Assembly: GCA_973895155.1 (NCBI GenBank)
Contig: OZ316897.1
Coordinates: 19,034,001 to 19,098,000, forward strand
DNA from: Marsupella aquatica
Taxonomy: Eukaryota; Marchantiophyta
Length of the DNA: 64,000 nucleotides
Direction of reading: 5' to 3'
Shown here: positions 35,371 through 47,409 of the stretch, piece by piece
Layout of the letters: the number at the start of each line of letters is the position of its first letter
Numbering within the stretch: the first letter of the stretch is position 1
Notes under the pieces: generated by a model
The model's input: the letters and a program-made list of their open reading frames with translations, nothing else
Told to the model about the DNA's origin: nothing
Databases searched by the model: none
Translations under genes and position numbers: made by a program

Positions 35371-36254
35371 ATTCTAACCAGGATTCTAACCTTGTTTTCT
35401 GTGAAGTTGATGCTTCTTTTGCACTGTTTGGAAGAGCACCTGCACCGGGGCTAGGCCACTGGGCACTGACTGCCTGATATTTGTGAGTTGCAATTGCAAG
35501 GCTTGCACGGGTTGCTGCACTCCCCAAAGTTTTTCACAGCCTGTTGTGCCAAGCAACAAGTTTTGCTGACTGCCATATTTCCCCATGTCCGAGTTACCAT
35601 TCTCCTTTTAATTCCCAGTGCTGCCAAACTGGATCTATGCTAGCTGCTCACAATGCCACATGTACAGGCTTTGGTGTTAGAATGCCAATTATTTCAAACA
35701 TGCACACGACTTGTTTGTGGGTTTTGCACAAGAAGGTTTGCTACAGGCTAGTAAGACTTTATTGAGCCTATAGAGGTACTTAGCTAGGATGCAGGCCCCC
35801 ATGTGCGCCCTGCCAAACTTCAACCAATTCAGGGACCTGACCTGAAAGTCAGAGCAATGCTCTAAGTGCAAACAAGCCAAAAAACACTCATTGGTAAGCA
35901 ACTTACACTTATTGATAAGTGGTGGATGGCAAGATTGAGGGGTACGTACCAAAGGTCGCAAAAACGATCAATGGCTAAAGCAAGAGAGAAAGGACTGAAA
36001 ATGTCATAAAGATTTGGTGGAATACACTTCCAAAAAGGTTGGACACACTTCCAAGAATAGTGTGCACTCCTACTAGCCAACATTGTCATTCCACAATCTT
36101 GTTATGACATCAAACTCTAACTTTTCTAACTTTTGATCTCTACTTGAAGCTCCAAAGTGTTCAAACTGAACTCACATTGAAATTGAACTGCATGTTGGCT
36201 GCCCATAAACACTCCCAAGCTCAATGTTCAACTCAATGTGGGATGTAGCAACTG

Positions 36255-36300
36255 CTCCTCTTGGTCGCAGCTCCTCTTGGTCGCAGCTCCTCTTGGTTCA
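36255..36300. repeat. 16-bp tandem repeat, nearly three copies
   Basis: CTCCTCTTGGTCGCAG at 36255-36270 and 36271-36286, then a partial third copy. Confidence 0.85.
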
Positions 36301-37586
36301 CAGCGCGCAGCAGCGCTCGATGGTTGACAGTGCGCAGCTCAGCTCTGAGGTCCAACGTTACGATGCACAGTTCCCTGGTCCTTGGTTGCAACTAGGAGAA
36401 GGACTGAATGACTGTGGCTTCTCTTCTCTACTATCGAAGCACCCGGCTGGCAGCTCCGCAAACACTGATCATAGCTGCAATCTCTACTCCGTTGATTGAA
36501 GAGCAGCTGCAGCACAGTAAGGAGCTCCCACAGCCTCCCTCTTCAAAGCTCGGTTGACCTAGCTCTACGATCGACGGAGCTTGTCATCCTCTGCATCAAA
36601 AACCCTCCACCACCCGACCTTGCGTGTTACACAAAGCTGACAATGCCTCAATGTCAGTGGCGCACATGGCGATTGAGTCCTTACCACCAAGCGCTTCTTA
36701 GGGATGCCTCACGACAATGTCCTTACCACCTAACGACTCTCAAGGTTGACTCTCCCAAACCAATGCAAACCCCTTGCTGAACTCCTGTGCCCAAACAGAG
36801 GCAGAACTGTCAAAAGCACTTGCAATAGTGGACGCAAAAATGTGAAGTGAATGAGCTCCCAGCTTCCCTCGCAAAATGTTTACCCTAAACTCTGCTCGTA
36901 TGCTCCACTCACAAACATGAAGCACAACGTTCTGTCGCAAAGCACAATGATGGGGCCCGAACGCATGCATGGGGCGCAGACACTCAATAGTTCCCTTCAC
37001 AAAAACCCAGTTTGATATGACGACCAAAGCACACTCACCCTAACCCAAGACTTAGTGCAAACAGGACCCTAAACGCTAATCCAGGGCACGTTTCCGTTGA
37101 GTTGAGCCATTACGCTTGATAAGTCCTGGCCAGAGTCTTCATGTAGGGGAACAATGTGGACTTAATTAGGCAACAAAAGACACAATTTGGGTGAGGGTAA
37201 AGGATAACTTTAAATAAATCCCTTTGGTGACAAAGATGAGGCCACTTAATCAATTGTGCCCCACCCTAACCCCCCCCCCTCCGGGCCCCCCTCATGGAAT
37301 TACCTCTATCAAAAGTACCCTAAGTTATGAAAAGTACCCGTTACATGGATCTTTACGGTGCAATGTTAGTTAACGTTGGTGATATATACAAGGCATGTTC
37401 CTTAAGCACTGCGGCCAAAATGTAGCACGTCAACCGGTCCTTTTGAAGTACACTCTTATGATGAACCCTTGTAAGACTATCGAGTGTCCTAGTCTTTGTG
37501 TGGACCTTTATTGTGGATTCCAAGAATAAAATCCATGATGTGTAGTGTTCACCTTTCACAAAATAGCAAGTATACTTTTCATAGTC

Positions 37587-37801
37587 TTTAAACCACACCT
37601 GCCCCTATAAAGGGCTACGGGTAACCCGTAGCTCTCATTCTAAGGAGTAGAAGTTCAGAAATGGGCTTTGAGCTCCACAAAAGGTGCTGACTGCAAAACC
37701 TTTTTTTGGCAAGTATTCCACAAAACCTGCTAATGTTCCACCTTTTATGGTGAGTAGTGAGACATGGAATAAGGCTTTTATAGTGGCAGGTGTGGTTTAA
37801 C
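37587..37801. mobile_element. MITE-like element with 28-base terminal inverted repeats
   Basis: About 215 bp. The left end carries AAACCACACCTGCC followed by CCTATAAAG, the right end the reverse complement with three mismatches. No protein. Outer bases TTTA/TAAC suggest a short T/A-rich target duplication but it is not clear. Confidence 0.65.
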
Positions 37802-38589
37802 TAAACCAGAAAACATTCAAAGTCTTTTATAGTCTTTAACAAAACCTTGGCAATGGATGCGAGTCATTTAAAGTATGGAAGAAGGACTTAGTGGGCTTAG
37901 TCCTATAAGGTATGGTCTAAATTGCCCCGGTTTTTACTAGTGCCCTCAATTCCTACCAAATTAACTCCCAGATGAATAGCCTATTTAGGTTGTGCCCTTC
38001 CATAGCACTTTTGTAGCCCTCCAATATATCAACAACAATTGAGGCCCCATGAAATTGGCTAGCCCAAACCCTACACCCATGCATACTTTAGGTATTTTCT
38101 TGTGACATATTCAAACTACTATTCTTTGGGAGTATGTGTGTACCAATTAGAACATGTCACATATCTTATGCATGTAGATGACCAAAAAAACTCTAACTTT
38201 CTTAGAGAACTTCATGGAATATATATGACCCATTTAGTGAGGGCCTATTGTCCTTTACAACGGGCTTTGCGAGGGGCTTTGAAGCAAACCCAAAATTTTT
38301 ACAGACCCTATTGTTCTTTCCGGGGTTCTTTCAGACAGCTTTGGAAGTATTCCTTTAATTAGGACCATTATAATGACCAGTATTTCATCACATGTGATAA
38401 TTATGGTCAACTACTCTCCGGGTGTACATTGTAACTCAACTTTTGTAGGGGATTTTAAAAAAATATTCTTATAATATATGGTTAAATAACCTATCCAATT
38501 ACTGACAATTAATGTCAGTAAGCTAAGTTTGATTTAGTCATACTACTGTAGTAATCTCACATACCTCCCAACGCATGGAATTAAAAGCT

Positions 38590-38985
38590 GTAGCTTAAAA
38601 AAGGAACCAAACTTGTTTTTATCTGGAAAAATTTTAATTCTCAAAGCCAACTTAGATGGTTTTTTTAATACAAGTGTCTACAACCAAACTAACCAGCACT
38701 TTTAACTTTTATATAGTCACTGGTTTATATATTGAGATTTTAAAAATCTTTAAAGAAAAGTTACTAACAGCAAGTTTAGGGATAATTTGTTAACTATACT
38801 ACATGGAAAATTAAAAGTCAGAGAAAATCCAAACTTTTTAGACATTTAAACTACTCAAGAAATTTAAAAAGTAAAATTTGACTATTTTTGGAAATTTATT
38901 TTCATTCCAGACAACCTTCAGGTCATATAGAAATGCACACAGTGGCCCATTATACACCAAGCAACATCAACTGAGAGTAATCGAT
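38590..38985 (-). repeat. AT-rich dispersed repeat, outer left copy
   Basis: Resembles 48990-49330 in the same direction and 45300-45640, 47708-48182 and 55230-55560 in the opposite direction. Shared points: AAACTTGTTTT.AT.TGGAAAA, TTTTTTTAATA, GGGTCTACA/GTGTCTACA, AAGTTTAGG and CTATTATACA near one end. Confidence 0.6.
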
Positions 38986-39317
38986 AATGTTGAAGGGGCT
39001 TAGCTCAATAAAAACAACCATGAAAACAACACTGATAAAACAACTAAATGGTCAACAAACTAACTAAGATCCATGACCACTTCATTGACTTATAATGATT
39101 AAGATGGAAAGGTGGGGAAGTAGGCTACGACAAATTAGGTCCTGAGTGATTTGATATGGTCACCAGTTCTTTCCTCCTCTAAGCCTAATTAACCTTCTAA
39201 GCCAAGCCAAGGAGCCAAGCATGCTTAACCCTAATACTGTCTCCTTTCACTAATGAGATTTAAGATTCATCAACATTTTCAGTTGATTGACCAATAGGAT
39301 GGAAACGTGGGGCTGTA

Positions 39318-39655
39318 GTGCCATTGTACAACAGGTGGGATGGTTGGATGAGTTTTTTGACCAATGTGCGTCCCTGAATTCCCGCTGGTGTGCAAGGCTG
39401 GGTGTAAGGGCTACCTGTATGGGCACAGATTGATGGTTGGATCGATGGGTTTTTTTTGACACTTAAGGCTCATTTGATTTGCGTCCCTGAATTCACGCTC
39501 GTGTGTGAGGCTTGTTGTAAGGGCCACCTGTATGGACACGCATTGACGGTTGGATGAGATTTTTTGACCAATCAGGGCTCATTCGATGTGCGTCCCTGAA
39601 TTCCCGCTGGTGTGTGAGGCTTGGTGAAAGGGGCGACCTGTATGGGCACGGATTG
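39318..39655. repeat. About 110-bp tandem repeat upstream of H+-ATPase copy A, three copies
   Basis: GCGTCCCTGAATTC..GCT occurs at 39368, 39481 and 39590, each followed by TGTGAGGCT, a CACCTGTATGG block and GGTTGGATGA. The other arm has only two copies. Confidence 0.85.
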
Positions 39656-39961
39656 ATCACATTCTGGCTCTGCTTGGGAATTTGCATAAATAATTTAGTT
39701 GGCTACTCAATATGCGCTCTCGCACCTTACACCATCTTCACATTGTGAACCATCTTGTGAAGTGGTGTAAGAGCAACTTACTAAGTAAATACCAATAATG
39801 GTTTCCTGACACAGATGGCAAGAACTAATGCCATTGTTTTCTATGGCAGTACGTACGTTTCTAGTGAAAATTGTCTTTTGAGTAGGAACTGACGGAGGAC
39901 ACATGGTCAAGAGCGGCCTACGCTTTGAGAGGAACTGACCACGAACATTGCCTCTGAAAGC

Positions 39962-39982
39962 AGCCAATGAACTGTATATAAG
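39962..39982 (+). promoter_or_regulatory. Core promoter of H+-ATPase copy A
   Basis: CCAAT (39963-39967) and TATATAAG (39975-39982) lie just before the leader repeats; a transcript would be expected to start near 40005-40015. Both boxes are also present in the other arm. Confidence 0.75.
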
Positions 39983-40009
39983 CCCAGCTTCCGCTGCTCT
40001 CTCACTCAT

Positions 40010-40592
40010 CGAGAGCAATTCATTTGCTGTTCTCAGAGCAGTCACAGGAGACGGTGCTGCAGTCTTGAGAGGTGGGAGAGCTAGCTAATTTAGACTTGCG
40101 AGTTTTACTTTGCTGTTGTCAGAGCAGTCACAGGAGCTGGGTTTGTGCTCGGTGTTCATGCCTTGCTGCAGTCTTGAGAGGTGGGAGAGCTTGCTAATTT
40201 AGACTTGCGAGTTTCATTTCATTTGCTGTTGTCGGAGCAGTCACTGGAGAAGGTTAGTGCTCGGGGTTTATGCCTTGCTGCAGTCTTGAGAGGTGGGAGA
40301 GCTTGCTAATTTAGACTTGCGAGTTTTCATTTCATTTGCTGTTGAGGGAGCAGTCACTGGAGAACGTTTGTGCTCCGGGTTCTTGCATTGCTGCAGTCTT
40401 GAGTGGTGGGAGAGCTAGCTAATTTAGACTTGGCAGTATTCATTTGCTGTTGTCAGACCCGTGGTCGGATCGGAGCAGTCAGAGGGCCGGAGAAGGTTCC
40501 TGCTGGGGGTTCATGCCTTGCTGCAGTCTATCTTGAGAGGTGGGAGAACTACCGTAGCTAATTTAGACTTGCGAGTTTCTGGACTGACGCAG
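40010..40592 (+). repeat. 5' leader of copy A built from five tandem repeats
   Basis: Five diverged units of about 110 bases, each with GAGCAGTCAC, CTTGCTGCAGTCTTGAGAGG, GGGAGAGCT.GCTAATTTAG and ACTTGCGAGTTT, then CATTTGCTGTTGTC. The fifth ends directly at the start codon. The units contain no ATG-started long frame in the right phase except a 44-codon upstream extension that does not look like the family. The other copy has about four units. Confidence 0.85.
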
Positions 40593-43424
40593 ATGGGGGA
40601 GATAAATTCGGAAGACATAGTGACTGAGACGATGGACCTGGAGCAGGTCCCGATGGAGGAAGTGTTTGTGAAGCTGAGATGCACCAAGCAAGGTCTCTCC
40701 ACCCAAGAGGGAGAGGCTCGACTGCAGACGTTCGGCCCTAACAAGCTCAAGGAGATCAAGGAGAGTAAAATTCGGAAGTTCCTTGGGTTCATGTGGAATC
40801 CTTTGTCTTGGGTGATGGAGGCTGCTGCGATTATGGCCCTTGTCCTGGCGAATGGCGGGGGAAAGCCGCCCGATTGGGAGAATTTTATCGGTATTATCTC
40901 GCTGCTGGTCATCAACTCCACCATCAGCTTCTATGAGGAGAATAATGCAGGTAATGCTGCGGCAGCTTTAATGGCTCGATTGGCTCCAAAGGCTAAGGTT
41001 TTGAGAGATGGGAAGTGGGACGAGCACGATGCATCCATTCTGGTTCCAGGGGATATCATTGGCATCAAGTTAGGGGACATCGTCCCTGCTGATGCTCGAC
41101 TTCTGGATGGAGATGCTCTTAAAATCGACCAGTCCTCCCTAACTGGAGAGTCCCTTCCTGTCACCAAGAAACCAGGCGATGAGGTGTTCTCAGGATCAAT
41201 CTGCAAGCAAGGAGAGATAGAGGCTGTCGTCATTGCCACAGGCGTGCACACCTTCTTCGGCAAGGCTGCCTACCTTGTTGACAGCACTAAGTCTGTGGGG
41301 CATTTCCAAACAGTTCTGAGAACAATAGGCAATTTCTGTCTGTGCACAATTGGCATAGGTCTGGTTGTGGAAATTATTGTGATGTATGCCATCCAGCACA
41401 GAAGTTACCGCGATGGGATTAACAACCTTTTGGTTTTGCTTATTGGTGGAATCCCTATTGCCATGCCGACTGTGCTTTCTGTCACGATGGCTATTGGCTC
41501 CCACAAGTTGTCCAAACAAGGTGCAATCACGAAGCGCATGACGGCTATTGAGGAGATGGCAGGTATGGACGTGCTTTGTAGTGATAAGACAGGGACTTTG
41601 ACCCTCAACAAGCTGTCCGTAGACAAGAATCTCGTGGAAGTTTTCACTGCAGGTGTGGATAGGGATTTCGTCATCTTGTCTGCAGCCAGAGCAGCCAGGA
41701 CTGAAAATCAGGATGCCATTGACACGGCTATAGTCGGGATGCTGGGAGATCCTCGTGAGGCTCGTGCGGGAATCCAGGAAGTTCACTTCCTGCCCTTCAA
41801 CCCGGTGGACAAGAGGACAGCCATCACTTTCATCGATTCGGACGGGGCCTGGCATAGGGCCAGCAAGGGAGCTCCGGAGGAAATACTTGATTTGGTCCAC
41901 AACAAGTCTGAAATCGCAGCCCGAGTGCACCAAGTCATCGATAATTTTGCTGAGCGTGGCCTCCGCTCTCTTGCAGTTGCGAGACAGTCTGTGCCGGAGA
42001 AACACAAAGAAAGCACGGGAGGGCCTTGGGAGTTTCTCGGGTTATTACCTCTTTTTGACCCCCCTCGCCATGACAGTGCTGATACCATTAGGGAGGCTCT
42101 CAAGCTAGGGGTCAATGTGAAGATGATCACAGGTGATCAGCTAGCTATTGCCAAGGAAACAGGGCGAAGACTTGGCATGGGTTCCAACATGTACCCATCC
42201 GCTAGCTTGTTCGGGAAGAGCAAGGAGGACTCCATGGCAGGAGTTGACATAGATGAACTCATCTTCAAAGCTGATGGATTTGCAGGAGTGTTCCCTGAGC
42301 ACAAGTATGAAATCGTGAAAAGATTGCAAGAGCAGAAGCACATTTGCGGTATGACTGGAGATGGTGTGAACGACGCCCCGGCATTGAAGAAGGCCGATAT
42401 CGGAATCGCTGTGTCTGATGCAACCGATGCCGCCCGTAGCGCTTCCGACATTGTGCTGACTGAGCCTGGTCTTAGCGTAATAATTCATGCTGTTCTCACT
42501 AGTAGGGCGATATTCCAGAGGATGAAGAACTACACCATCTACGCTGTCTCCATCACAGTTAGGATAGTGCTCACCTTTCTGCTTCTGGCTTTGATCTGGA
42601 AATTCGACTTCTCTCCATTTATGGTTCTGATCATTGCCATCCTCAACGACGGTACCATCATGACTATCGCAAAGGACAGAGTTATTCCATCCCTCTTACC
42701 GGACAGTTGGAAGCTGAAGGAGATTTTCTCCATCGGTCTGGTGATTGGCGCTTACTTGTGCTTGGTTCCGGTGATGTTCTTCTGGGCTATCACCAAAACC
42801 GACTTCTTCTCGAACACTTTCCACGTGACGTCAATCAGCGGGAACAAAGGTCAGCTCATGTCAGCAATGTATTTGCAAATGAGTATCAGTGGCCAAGCTC
42901 TGATCTTTGTGACTCGGTCACGAGGCTTCTCTTACTTCGATCGCCCAGGGGGTCTTCTAGTGACCGCCTTCTTCGTTGCACAAATAGTGGCCACCCTTGT
43001 GGCTGTCTATGCCAACTGGGCATTTGCTGGCATCAGCGGAGTGGGCTGGGGGTGGGCTGGGGTCATCTGGTTGTTCAGCATCGTCACTTACATCCCTCTG
43101 GACTTCATCAAGATAGCCTTCTACTACATTATGAGTGGACGCGCTTGGAATCTGATTCTCGATAGGAAGACTGCGTTCAAGGTTCCTACCGAGGGGAGGG
43201 AGGCACAATGGGCACATGCTCAACGAACGGTGGCGGGAGCAGATCTCCAGAGCTCGACTACACCGGCATCCATCAAGGATATCCCCCAGATGGCTGCTTT
43301 GGCAATGATAAGAGCAGACTTTGCTAAGTTGAGAGAGAAGCACACTCTGAAGGGACGTGTGGAGTCTGTCATAAAACTGAAAGGCTTGGATATGGACGAC
43401 ATAGAGCAGGCATACACTGTATAG
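40593..43424 (+). CDS. AHA: Plasma-membrane H+-ATPase (P3A), copy A
   Basis: Single exon, 943 residues. It pumps protons out across the plasma membrane using ATP. Landmarks: TGES (184-187), phosphorylated Asp331 in CSDKTGTLT, nucleotide-site [16 protein letters not shown] (589-596), and Asp686 in [11 protein letters not shown], matching the proton-binding Asp of plant pumps. About ten membrane segments. The C-terminal regulatory domain ends QAYTV, so Thr942 is the penultimate Thr that is phosphorylated to bind 14-3-3 proteins in land-plant (pT-type) pumps. I start at 40593 because this gives the family N-terminus; the frame is open further up into leader repeats. Seed-plant AHA genes usually have many introns, so lack of introns is notable. 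Copy B differs by eye at one residue (Ile9 here, Met there). Confidence 0.97.
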   Translation: MGEINSEDIVTETMDLEQVPMEEVFVKLRCTKQGLSTQEGEARLQTFGPNKLKEIKESKIRKFLGFMWNPLSWVMEAAAIMALVLANGGGKPPDWENFIGIISLLVINSTISFYEENNAGNAAAALMARLAPKAKVLRDGKWDEHDASILVPGDIIGIKLGDIVPADARLLDGDALKIDQSSLTGESLPVTKKPGDEVFSGSICKQGEIEAVVIATGVHTFFGKAAYLVDSTKSVGHFQTVLRTIGNFCLCTIGIGLVVEIIVMYAIQHRSYRDGINNLLVLLIGGIPIAMPTVLSVTMAIGSHKLSKQGAITKRMTAIEEMAGMDVLCSDKTGTLTLNKLSVDKNLVEVFTAGVDRDFVILSAARAARTENQDAIDTAIVGMLGDPREARAGIQEVHFLPFNPVDKRTAITFIDSDGAWHRASKGAPEEILDLVHNKSEIAARVHQVIDNFAERGLRSLAVARQSVPEKHKESTGGPWEFLGLLPLFDPPRHDSADTIREALKLGVNVKMITGDQLAIAKETGRRLGMGSNMYPSASLFGKSKEDSMAGVDIDELIFKADGFAGVFPEHKYEIVKRLQEQKHICGMTGDGVNDAPALKKADIGIAVSDATDAARSASDIVLTEPGLSVIIHAVLTSRAIFQRMKNYTIYAVSITVRIVLTFLLLALIWKFDFSPFMVLIIAILNDGTIMTIAKDRVIPSLLPDSWKLKEIFSIGLVIGAYLCLVPVMFFWAITKTDFFSNTFHVTSISGNKGQLMSAMYLQMSISGQALIFVTRSRGFSYFDRPGGLLVTAFFVAQIVATLVAVYANWAFAGISGVGWGWAGVIWLFSIVTYIPLDFIKIAFYYIMSGRAWNLILDRKTAFKVPTEGREAQWAHAQRTVAGADLQSSTTPASIKDIPQMAALAMIRADFAKLREKHTLKGRVESVIKLKGLDMDDIEQAYTV

Positions 43425-45240
43425 CATCGTAGCCGAACCATCATGAACTGTTCTCTTTTTGGACGTGTGGTATTTGATGAGCTTCAGGAGAGTTGTGGTG
43501 AACTGAAATAATTCAGAATTTTACTACCCGAGCGAGTAATTATACCAATTCCCGAATGTCGACATTTATGGCACCTCCTCGATCTCGGAAGGACCTTTAT
43601 TCAACTGCCCTATAGAGGATTTCCTATTAGTCTTGGCCTGGATTCACAAGCTAGGAGTAGATGTACTTACTCCATGTAGTCTTTAGGGAGTCGTGTTTAA
43701 GTTTAGTGGGACTTGGTATATAGTGCGTAGAGCCCCTAGCCAGGATTATGGAGGAACCAAATTGGAAAGTCTCAAATAGGTCGACTCAAAACATACTACC
43801 ATCTGCCGCTTTCGGAACCTCATAATTAACTTCCTTGTGGTGTGTGAATTTCAAAGCGCCTTTTCATTTAATTTCTGGTTCTCCATAAAAGGTAATAGCT
43901 TGCCTGTGCAAAAACTTCTTTAGGCTATTCGTGCTATGATCTGAATGCTGTAGAACAAGTCGTTTAAATATATCTTTGGGTCTGTTCGTCTACTTGGGTT
44001 AGCGGTCCCGGACCGTGTTACTTGGAGATCGACGTACATGAAGGAGTAGAAAGCCAAGGAATGCGTTTGCATTTACCACTTTGATATTCACTGTGTCCTG
44101 TGGAAAACTCAACATTCAAGGTAGTAGAGTACTGACCGATCCTCAAGTCCGGTGTGTTCCACCTCTTGTGTCTTCGATCAGAGAGTGGTGTTCTGGTCAC
44201 CATGGAATGATTCCAGAAATTACGTTGCAGACTGTCACTGAGAGTCTTTTTTTTTGGAAGATTGCTTGTTGGAAATTGGTGGACTTGACAGGTTGTGGTG
44301 TCCTTAACTTTACATTTTTGGGATGGAATTGAAATTTCCTGTTAACAGGATTTGCGCACCGTATTTTCTTATGGAACAACTCGCCCTATAACCAAATTTA
44401 CCTCTCCAAACTCCACAACGTATCCACTAGCTCAAAAAGATCACTCAGGTACGTATCTCATGCAAGCTATAGGTACCTGAATGCTAAGCTATTGATTGCG
44501 GGTCTTACACCTTCGTAATCTCATTTGGAAGTGAGAGTATGACAAGGAGACAGTTTGATTCAAAATTTATAGTTGAGCTCCCGTTCTGGGTATACTTCTT
44601 CCCTGGTGCAGGCCCCTCCCCCACCCCCGGTTTTTGTGGCTTCATGACCTTTGGGTACAGGTGATTGTCGACCCCCTTTGTGGGCCACCCCTGTTGTATG
44701 CTGGGCGTTAGTATGGCTACACACACCGGACTGATGATGTGAGATTCAAGTTTTCAAAAAAGTTGGCAAATACCCCAAATTTTATAGTAGAGAAGGTGAG
44801 CTGGAATAGCAATGTATGGCGGAGCCCATCATTGGCGAATATAACAAATCACTTTTACTTTTCAATGACTTGAATGCATAGTATTTATCAACTTTGTGGT
44901 GTTGTGGATAGACATTGGGTGAGGGGCTTTGCTGCAAAGTTTGCACTGTCATGTCTACAAAGATGAACGTACATATCATTTACCTGGGTTTGCAATCTCA
45001 AAATTGAAGTGTTGGAAATTTGGAGAAGGGCTTTGAAATAAAAGCTTTGGAATTTTCATTTAAATTAACCTATCTGTATAATTATTGTGTTTCATTTGGT
45101 GTTTGTTTCATGCATCTTTGGGATGAAGTGTTGGAAATTTGGAAAAGGGCTTTGTAAACTTTTCTGATAAGTTTTGGAATTTTCATTTAAATTAACATAT
45201 CCATATAGTGTTTCATTTGGTGTCTGTTTCATGCATCTTT
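43425..45240. other. 3' flank of copy A, no further gene
   Basis: About 380 bases after the stop match the other arm without visible difference (to about 43803); beyond that the arms differ by several percent. It contains the dispersed repeat at 44590-44705. Confidence 0.6.
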
Positions 45241-45641
45241 GGGCCCTGCATACACGACTATTGTATAATAGGTAGGGGTCTACATATTTATGTGGACTAA
45301 AAAGTTTGAAGTCATATAAAATATTTAGTTAAATTCTTATTTTTCAGGAAAAAAATATTTTTTTTCCTAAACTTATTGTAATTTTTATTAAAATATTTTC
45401 AGAATTTAAATCAAAAAAAGCCTGGCTAATTTGGCTGTAGACCCTTTATTAAAAAAAAATACATAATTTGGCTTTGATAAAATGTTTTCATATCAAAACA
45501 AGTTCATTTTCTCTAAAGTTACATCTTTGGATTCCTTGACTTGAGACGTACAAAATTTTAGTTATTAGGAGATATATGCTTGAAGGTCTCTCTGGTGGGA
45601 CTTTCTTACCTAATGAGCCCCTACAATTTTTATTTACATAA
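45241..45641 (+). repeat. AT-rich dispersed repeat, inner left copy
   Basis: Begins GGGCCCTGCATACACGACTA and TTGTATAATAGG, which resembles the terminal repeat of the 475-bp element at 47708. It has a close inverted partner at 48873-49337. Confidence 0.7.
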
Positions 45642-46053
45642 TAGGCCCCCTCTTAATGAGCCATATTCACTATTTTGTGGAGGTGCCAAACTGTGTAGTT
45701 GACCACAGCAAGCCCTACATTATACACTGTGTGTTTACTTCCAGTCCACCACAGTCTGCGCCGTAGAGAATTGTGCTCCCAACCGGGCGGCCAACAACAC
45801 AGTCGACAACGGGGTTCTAAAATAGGGCTAGGGCGAGTTTAACCATGAAGACATAATGCAATATGTATTTGTGTGCTTTGAGGGGTTTAGGGTTGTTGCC
45901 GCTACCTGACAACTGTTTTTCTTTGATTTTTTGTGTTGCGGGAGGGAAGCGCTGAAGTCAATGCTTGGGTTTTGTAGATGCTTGATGCTTGGGTTTTGCC
46001 AATGCCTTTGGGTTGTTGATTGAAGCCCAGTGCCTAGTGACAAAAAAAAGTGT

Positions 46054-46139
46054 CAGTGCAAGTATCAGGATCTTAATCATGATCACATGTCCCGCCAGTG
46101 CAAGTATCAGGATCTTAATCATGATCACACATCCCGCCA
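46054..46139. repeat. 42-bp tandem duplication
   Basis: CAGTGCAAGTATCAGGATCT begins at 46054 and again at 46096; copies differ at very few bases. Confidence 0.85.
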
Positions 46140-46260
46140 CACATGTCCTTCAAAATGACAGTAGTAGATAAGTTGAGAAAACCATGTGTGGAGCATGTGA
46201 AAGTAACCCCTATGATTACTCCACAGTACGATAAAATTGAAATTATCCAAAAACATAATT

Positions 46261-46475
46261 CATATTGCCTTCACTTTGCAGCTTGTGTAGCATCCGCCGT
46301 TCAAAACCAAAGATATAATCCATATTGTTTTCACTTTGTAGTTTGTGTAGCGTCCACTGTTCAAATCCAAAGATAAAATCCATATTGTTTTCACTTTATA
46401 GTTTTGTAGCGTCCACCGTTCAAATCCAAAGATAAAATCCATATTATTTGTCTTCACTTTGCAATTTGGGTAGCA
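46261..46475. repeat. 60-bp tandem repeat, three and a half copies
   Basis: CATATTG…TCACTTTG units begin at 46261, 46321 and 46381 and a partial fourth near 46440. Each ends with CAAATCCAAAGATAAAATC or a close variant. Confidence 0.9.
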
Positions 46476-47409
46476 GCAACTGCAATTCTGCGGTTCAAGC
46501 CCTAGCTCTATTGTTTGACCTTTGTGTTTGACCGTACAAGGTTAGGTGCAGGGTATCAAGCAAAAATTGGTGAGAGTTGCTTTTGGCATGACATGTCAAA
46601 AGCAGCAGGAAATGAAACTAACATTTGCATCAATTGAGCCTATATATCTATAAACTTGTTTGTACTCTTTCTTGACAAAAGTTGGGATGACATGTCAAAA
46701 GCAACACCAAATGACACGGGAAATGAAAAAGGAAATGAAATTCTCGGGGGGGGGGGGTCACCTCCAGGGAAGTGGCATATCACGTGCGATGAAATATAGG
46801 GTCATTTAAATGATTTTTGTGGAATCTTGACTTATATATTAAGTCTTCAATGGAAATATAGGGTTGCTTAATTGTCAGGGGGGAAGGGGGGGCTCACTTC
46901 TACAAATGTTGACATCATGTGCTACGAACAAAGTAAGGGGGATTTTCTTCATTTTATGGAAGTACTTAGAAGTAGCAAGGAAGTAAGTAAGGGGGTAACA
47001 ATTCAAAAAGTGTCACTTGTCATCACATGATTCATTGCTTGCTACATGTCAATATGTGATTGGTGGGTTTTCTGAGCTTCCTATTCCTTTTTAGAGAGTG
47101 GCTAAATAGGGTGTTTGCTTAAGGTATACAACAATTTCATAAGGTGAACCCTTCGAGTTAATTGTAAGATGCATATGTGTCTTCATGTGATTGGTGTTGC
47201 AAACTTTATACAAAGTGGCTTAGGGGGGTCATAAATGACCAACACCTTTGCACGTGATGTATGGCCCTCCATATAGGGACCCCTCCAAGAATGAAACTAA
47301 GATTTGCATGCATGGATTGTTTTTCGGCAAACCAAATCGATGTGAGAGTCAATATTTTCAAACAAGCACCGTCCATTACACACAAATTAAGTCACAACTT
47401 CACATATTT

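Larger units (their letters stand above)
34461..38580. other. Intergenic, no supported gene
   Basis: Only small open frames without family resemblance. It holds the repeats and small elements listed separately, and a C-run at about 37261-37278. Confidence 0.5.
38585..45641 (+). repeat. Left arm of the large inverted duplication
   Basis: Pairs with 48873-55560 in reverse orientation. The coding region maps as position x to 94728 - x. The inner break is near 45641, after the shared …TTTACATAATAGGC. At the outer side the match runs to about 39317, then a stretch of about 330 bases present only here (38986-39316), then weaker match to about 38585. Contains promoter, leader repeats, H+-ATPase copy A, 3' flank and two AT-rich repeats in opposite orientation at its two ends. 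Confidence 0.9.

Noticed and set aside
40461-40592. 44-codon N-terminal extension of H+-ATPase copy A
   Set aside because: Lies in the leader repeats, is not in the same form in copy B, and plant pumps start near the chosen ATG.
41196-42005. 269-codon minus-strand frame inside H+-ATPase copy A (and its mirror at 52723-53532)
   Set aside because: Antisense to the conserved pump gene; open because of codon bias in the real gene, no family resemblance.
42707-43427. 150-156 codon frames on both strands over the end of the H+-ATPase (and mirror copies)
   Set aside because: Out-of-frame shadows of the pump; Ser/Arg/Leu-rich text typical of shifted frames.
46261-46475. 60-bp regular repeat as a CRISPR array
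   Set aside because: Directly adjoining units without unique spacers in a plant nuclear sequence; a plain tandem repeat.
46746-46757. G homopolymer as a quadruplex or origin signal
   Set aside because: A single run; could also be a sequencing artefact.
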